Positions 21,823-23,070 of a stretch of DNA of 23,070 nucleotides are shown here, one piece after another. The position numbers were made by a program, and so were the translations under genes. The first letter of the stretch is position 1. Each line of letters starts with the position of its first letter. A model generated the notes under the pieces. It was not told the DNA's origin and did no database searches. It saw only the letters and a program-made list of their open reading frames with translations. The stretch is from an uncultured bacterium (GTDB lineage Bacteria; Patescibacteriota; Dojkabacteria; CALFHW01): assembly GCA_937876695.1 (NCBI GenBank), contig CALFHW010000185.1, forward strand, positions 1 through 23,070, in the 5' to 3' direction.

Positions 21823-23070
21823 ATGACGGTTAATGAGATAAAAGTAAAGGTCACTGAATATGTAAGAGATCATAAACCTGTTGTCATAGGAGTATTGGTA
21901 GTGTTGGGGGTAGGAATCATACTTCTAGGAGTGATTAGCGCTCTAGGTGGTACAGGCAGCAGCGCAAATAATACGCCACCAGTCACTACGCCCATTGTGG
22001 TTCCGCCAGCAGATACACCTGTTGATGGCGGCAGTAGTAGCCAAAAAGTTATAAATATGTGGGGTGCATTTTTTAGCCCGGAGGTAATGGCCCCGGTAAT
22101 TGCTCAATACGAAGATGATAACCCAAACATAAAGATTAATTATACAAACGAAGTCATTAGAAACTCAGATATCAATGCCTACCGCTCAAAAATTGATGGC
22201 ATAGTGGGCAGCCAGACTGCTACTACTGCCCCAGATATATTTGTGGTTGATAGCGGCTGGACGGGTTCGTTTGTAGCCAAATCGGCACCTGCAGATGCGT
22301 CAATTCTGTCGGCTGGCCAACTTCAAAGCGAATTTCACGACTTCATAGTCACAGATTTCGTCAACAGTGGCAATGTGATCGGCGTGCCTATTTGGGTAGA
22401 TAACTTAGCGATTGTCTACAATAAAAAACTTTGGACTAGCGCGGGTTTGAGCGAGCCTGATAACGACTGGATTAGATTTGCCGACGTGCAAGTACCCGCG
22501 CTGACTAAAAAGCAAGGTAGTACAATCCAGACAGCAGGGTTTGCAGCTGGTACAGATATCAATGCCGAGTTCTGGTATGAATCGCTCTTACTGCTGATTG
22601 CTCAAAATAAGCTACCATTTGAGGTATCGGGGCAGGAAGGTTTCACTGACTCGCCCGATGCTACTCAGTCTGTAAATTTTTACAAAAGTTTTAACCGCAC
22701 TGGCAGCAGGAGCAGTTGGAGTGATACTTTCAACCCTGATGTAGCAGCGTTTCTTGAGGGTAAATTAGCGACCTATATTGGCCCATCCTGGAGGCTAAAT
22801 GACATTGTCAGATACAACGAAGCCTATAATTTAGGTCTTGATATAGGCGTGTCTGCACTACCTCAACTGCAAAGTGCAACTCAAGACAAGGCAAATATTG
22901 CAAATTATTGGGGCTACATGGTCAATTCGGCATCCACAAAATCTGCAGACTCCTGGAAATTTTTAAGCTATTTGTCGAGTAAAGAGACTTTGCAGCAATT
23001 ACAGCAGTCATATAAGCAGCAAAACCCAGGTCATATTGGCTTTCTCTACCCTAGAAAAGATTTAGCTGCT
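21823..23070 (+). CDS. Membrane-anchored extracellular solute-binding protein, family 1 (partial, runs off right edge)
   Basis: The frame opens at ATG 21823 and stays open for 416 codons to the window end. A short cytoplasmic N-terminus (17 residues) is followed by a transmembrane segment (about 18-41), a Pro/Thr/Ser linker (45-70), and a family 1 periplasmic-binding fold. Recognisable features are the opening strand (INMWGAFFSPE, then IAQYEDDNPNIKINY), PDIFVVDSGW, GVPIWVDNLAIVYNKKLW, AAFLEGKLATYIGPSW and the late NYWGYMVNSAS segment followed by SWKFLSYLSS. These bind sugars or similar solutes for ABC importers. There is no lipobox cysteine, so the protein is held by its uncleaved helix. ABC permease genes would be expected to the right, beyond the window. 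The substrate cannot be told from sequence. Confidence 0.88.
   Translation, partial: MTVNEIKVKVTEYVRDHKPVVIGVLVVLGVGIILLGVISALGGTGSSANNTPPVTTPIVVPPADTPVDGGSSSQKVINMWGAFFSPEVMAPVIAQYEDDNPNIKINYTNEVIRNSDINAYRSKIDGIVGSQTATTAPDIFVVDSGWTGSFVAKSAPADASILSAGQLQSEFHDFIVTDFVNSGNVIGVPIWVDNLAIVYNKKLWTSAGLSEPDNDWIRFADVQVPALTKKQGSTIQTAGFAAGTDINAEFWYESLLLLIAQNKLPFEVSGQEGFTDSPDATQSVNFYKSFNRTGSRSSWSDTFNPDVAAFLEGKLATYIGPSWRLNDIVRYNEAYNLGLDIGVSALPQLQSATQDKANIANYWGYMVNSASTKSADSWKFLSYLSSKETLQQLQQSYKQQNPGHIGFLYPRKDLAA

Noticed and set aside
1..23070. CRISPR arrays, insertion sequences or prophage
   Set aside because: No regularly spaced repeats, transposase, integrase or phage structural genes were seen on either strand.

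Overview
The window looks like chromosomal DNA from a small-genome Patescibacteria/CPR-type bacterium. Evidence: a stripped-down alanyl-tRNA synthetase of the CPR style, very short intergenic gaps, start codons without Shine-Dalgarno sequences, a very large secreted protein with Gram-positive-type SdrD/PKD modules and a C-terminal membrane anchor, and no outer-membrane genes. UGA is used as an ordinary stop (for example at 191-193) and not as Gly or Trp. I cannot place it below that level with confidence.

Layout. Twelve complete genes all read leftwards (minus strand). In transcription order from the right they are: a membrane-anchored protein of unknown function (20606-21775), CTP synthase pyrG, a winged-helix regulator with a degenerate receiver domain, alanyl-tRNA synthetase alaS, a secreted C39-like cysteine peptidase with a tightly coupled membrane-anchored partner, a 439-residue orphan cytoplasmic protein, a multi-pass sensor histidine kinase, the 1971-residue surface protein, a beta-lactamase-like serine hydrolase, mutL and a DUF192 protein. 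At the right edge a divergent plus-strand gene for a membrane-anchored solute-binding protein runs off the window. At the left edge a structured 3' region, an intrinsic terminator with a TTCG loop, and a probable CIRCE operator suggest that a heat-shock gene starts just outside the window on the minus strand.

Regulation. Seven genes have a well-formed extended -10 box (TGnTATAnT-like) upstream. For several of them the box ends only 6-10 bases before the start codon, so the mRNAs should be leaderless or nearly so. Two promoters break this pattern: those of the winged-helix regulator and of the C39 peptidase. They lack the TGn extension and share an identical 18-base stretch holding two TTCAGA boxes 11 bp apart. 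In both, this stretch sits 9 bases before a weak -10 that is itself exactly 6 bases before an ATG. This is the geometry of an OmpR/PhoB-type activator site, so the regulator probably controls itself and the peptidase operon. That small predicted regulon, run by a regulator whose receiver seems to have lost its phosphorylatable Asp, is the most interesting thing here.

Cell-surface theme. Seven of the thirteen genes (surface protein, histidine kinase, serine hydrolase, C39 peptidase, its partner, the 389-residue protein and the solute-binding protein) encode membrane or exported proteins, as does the DUF192 gene with its membrane anchor. The housekeeping genes mutL, alaS and pyrG are interspersed.
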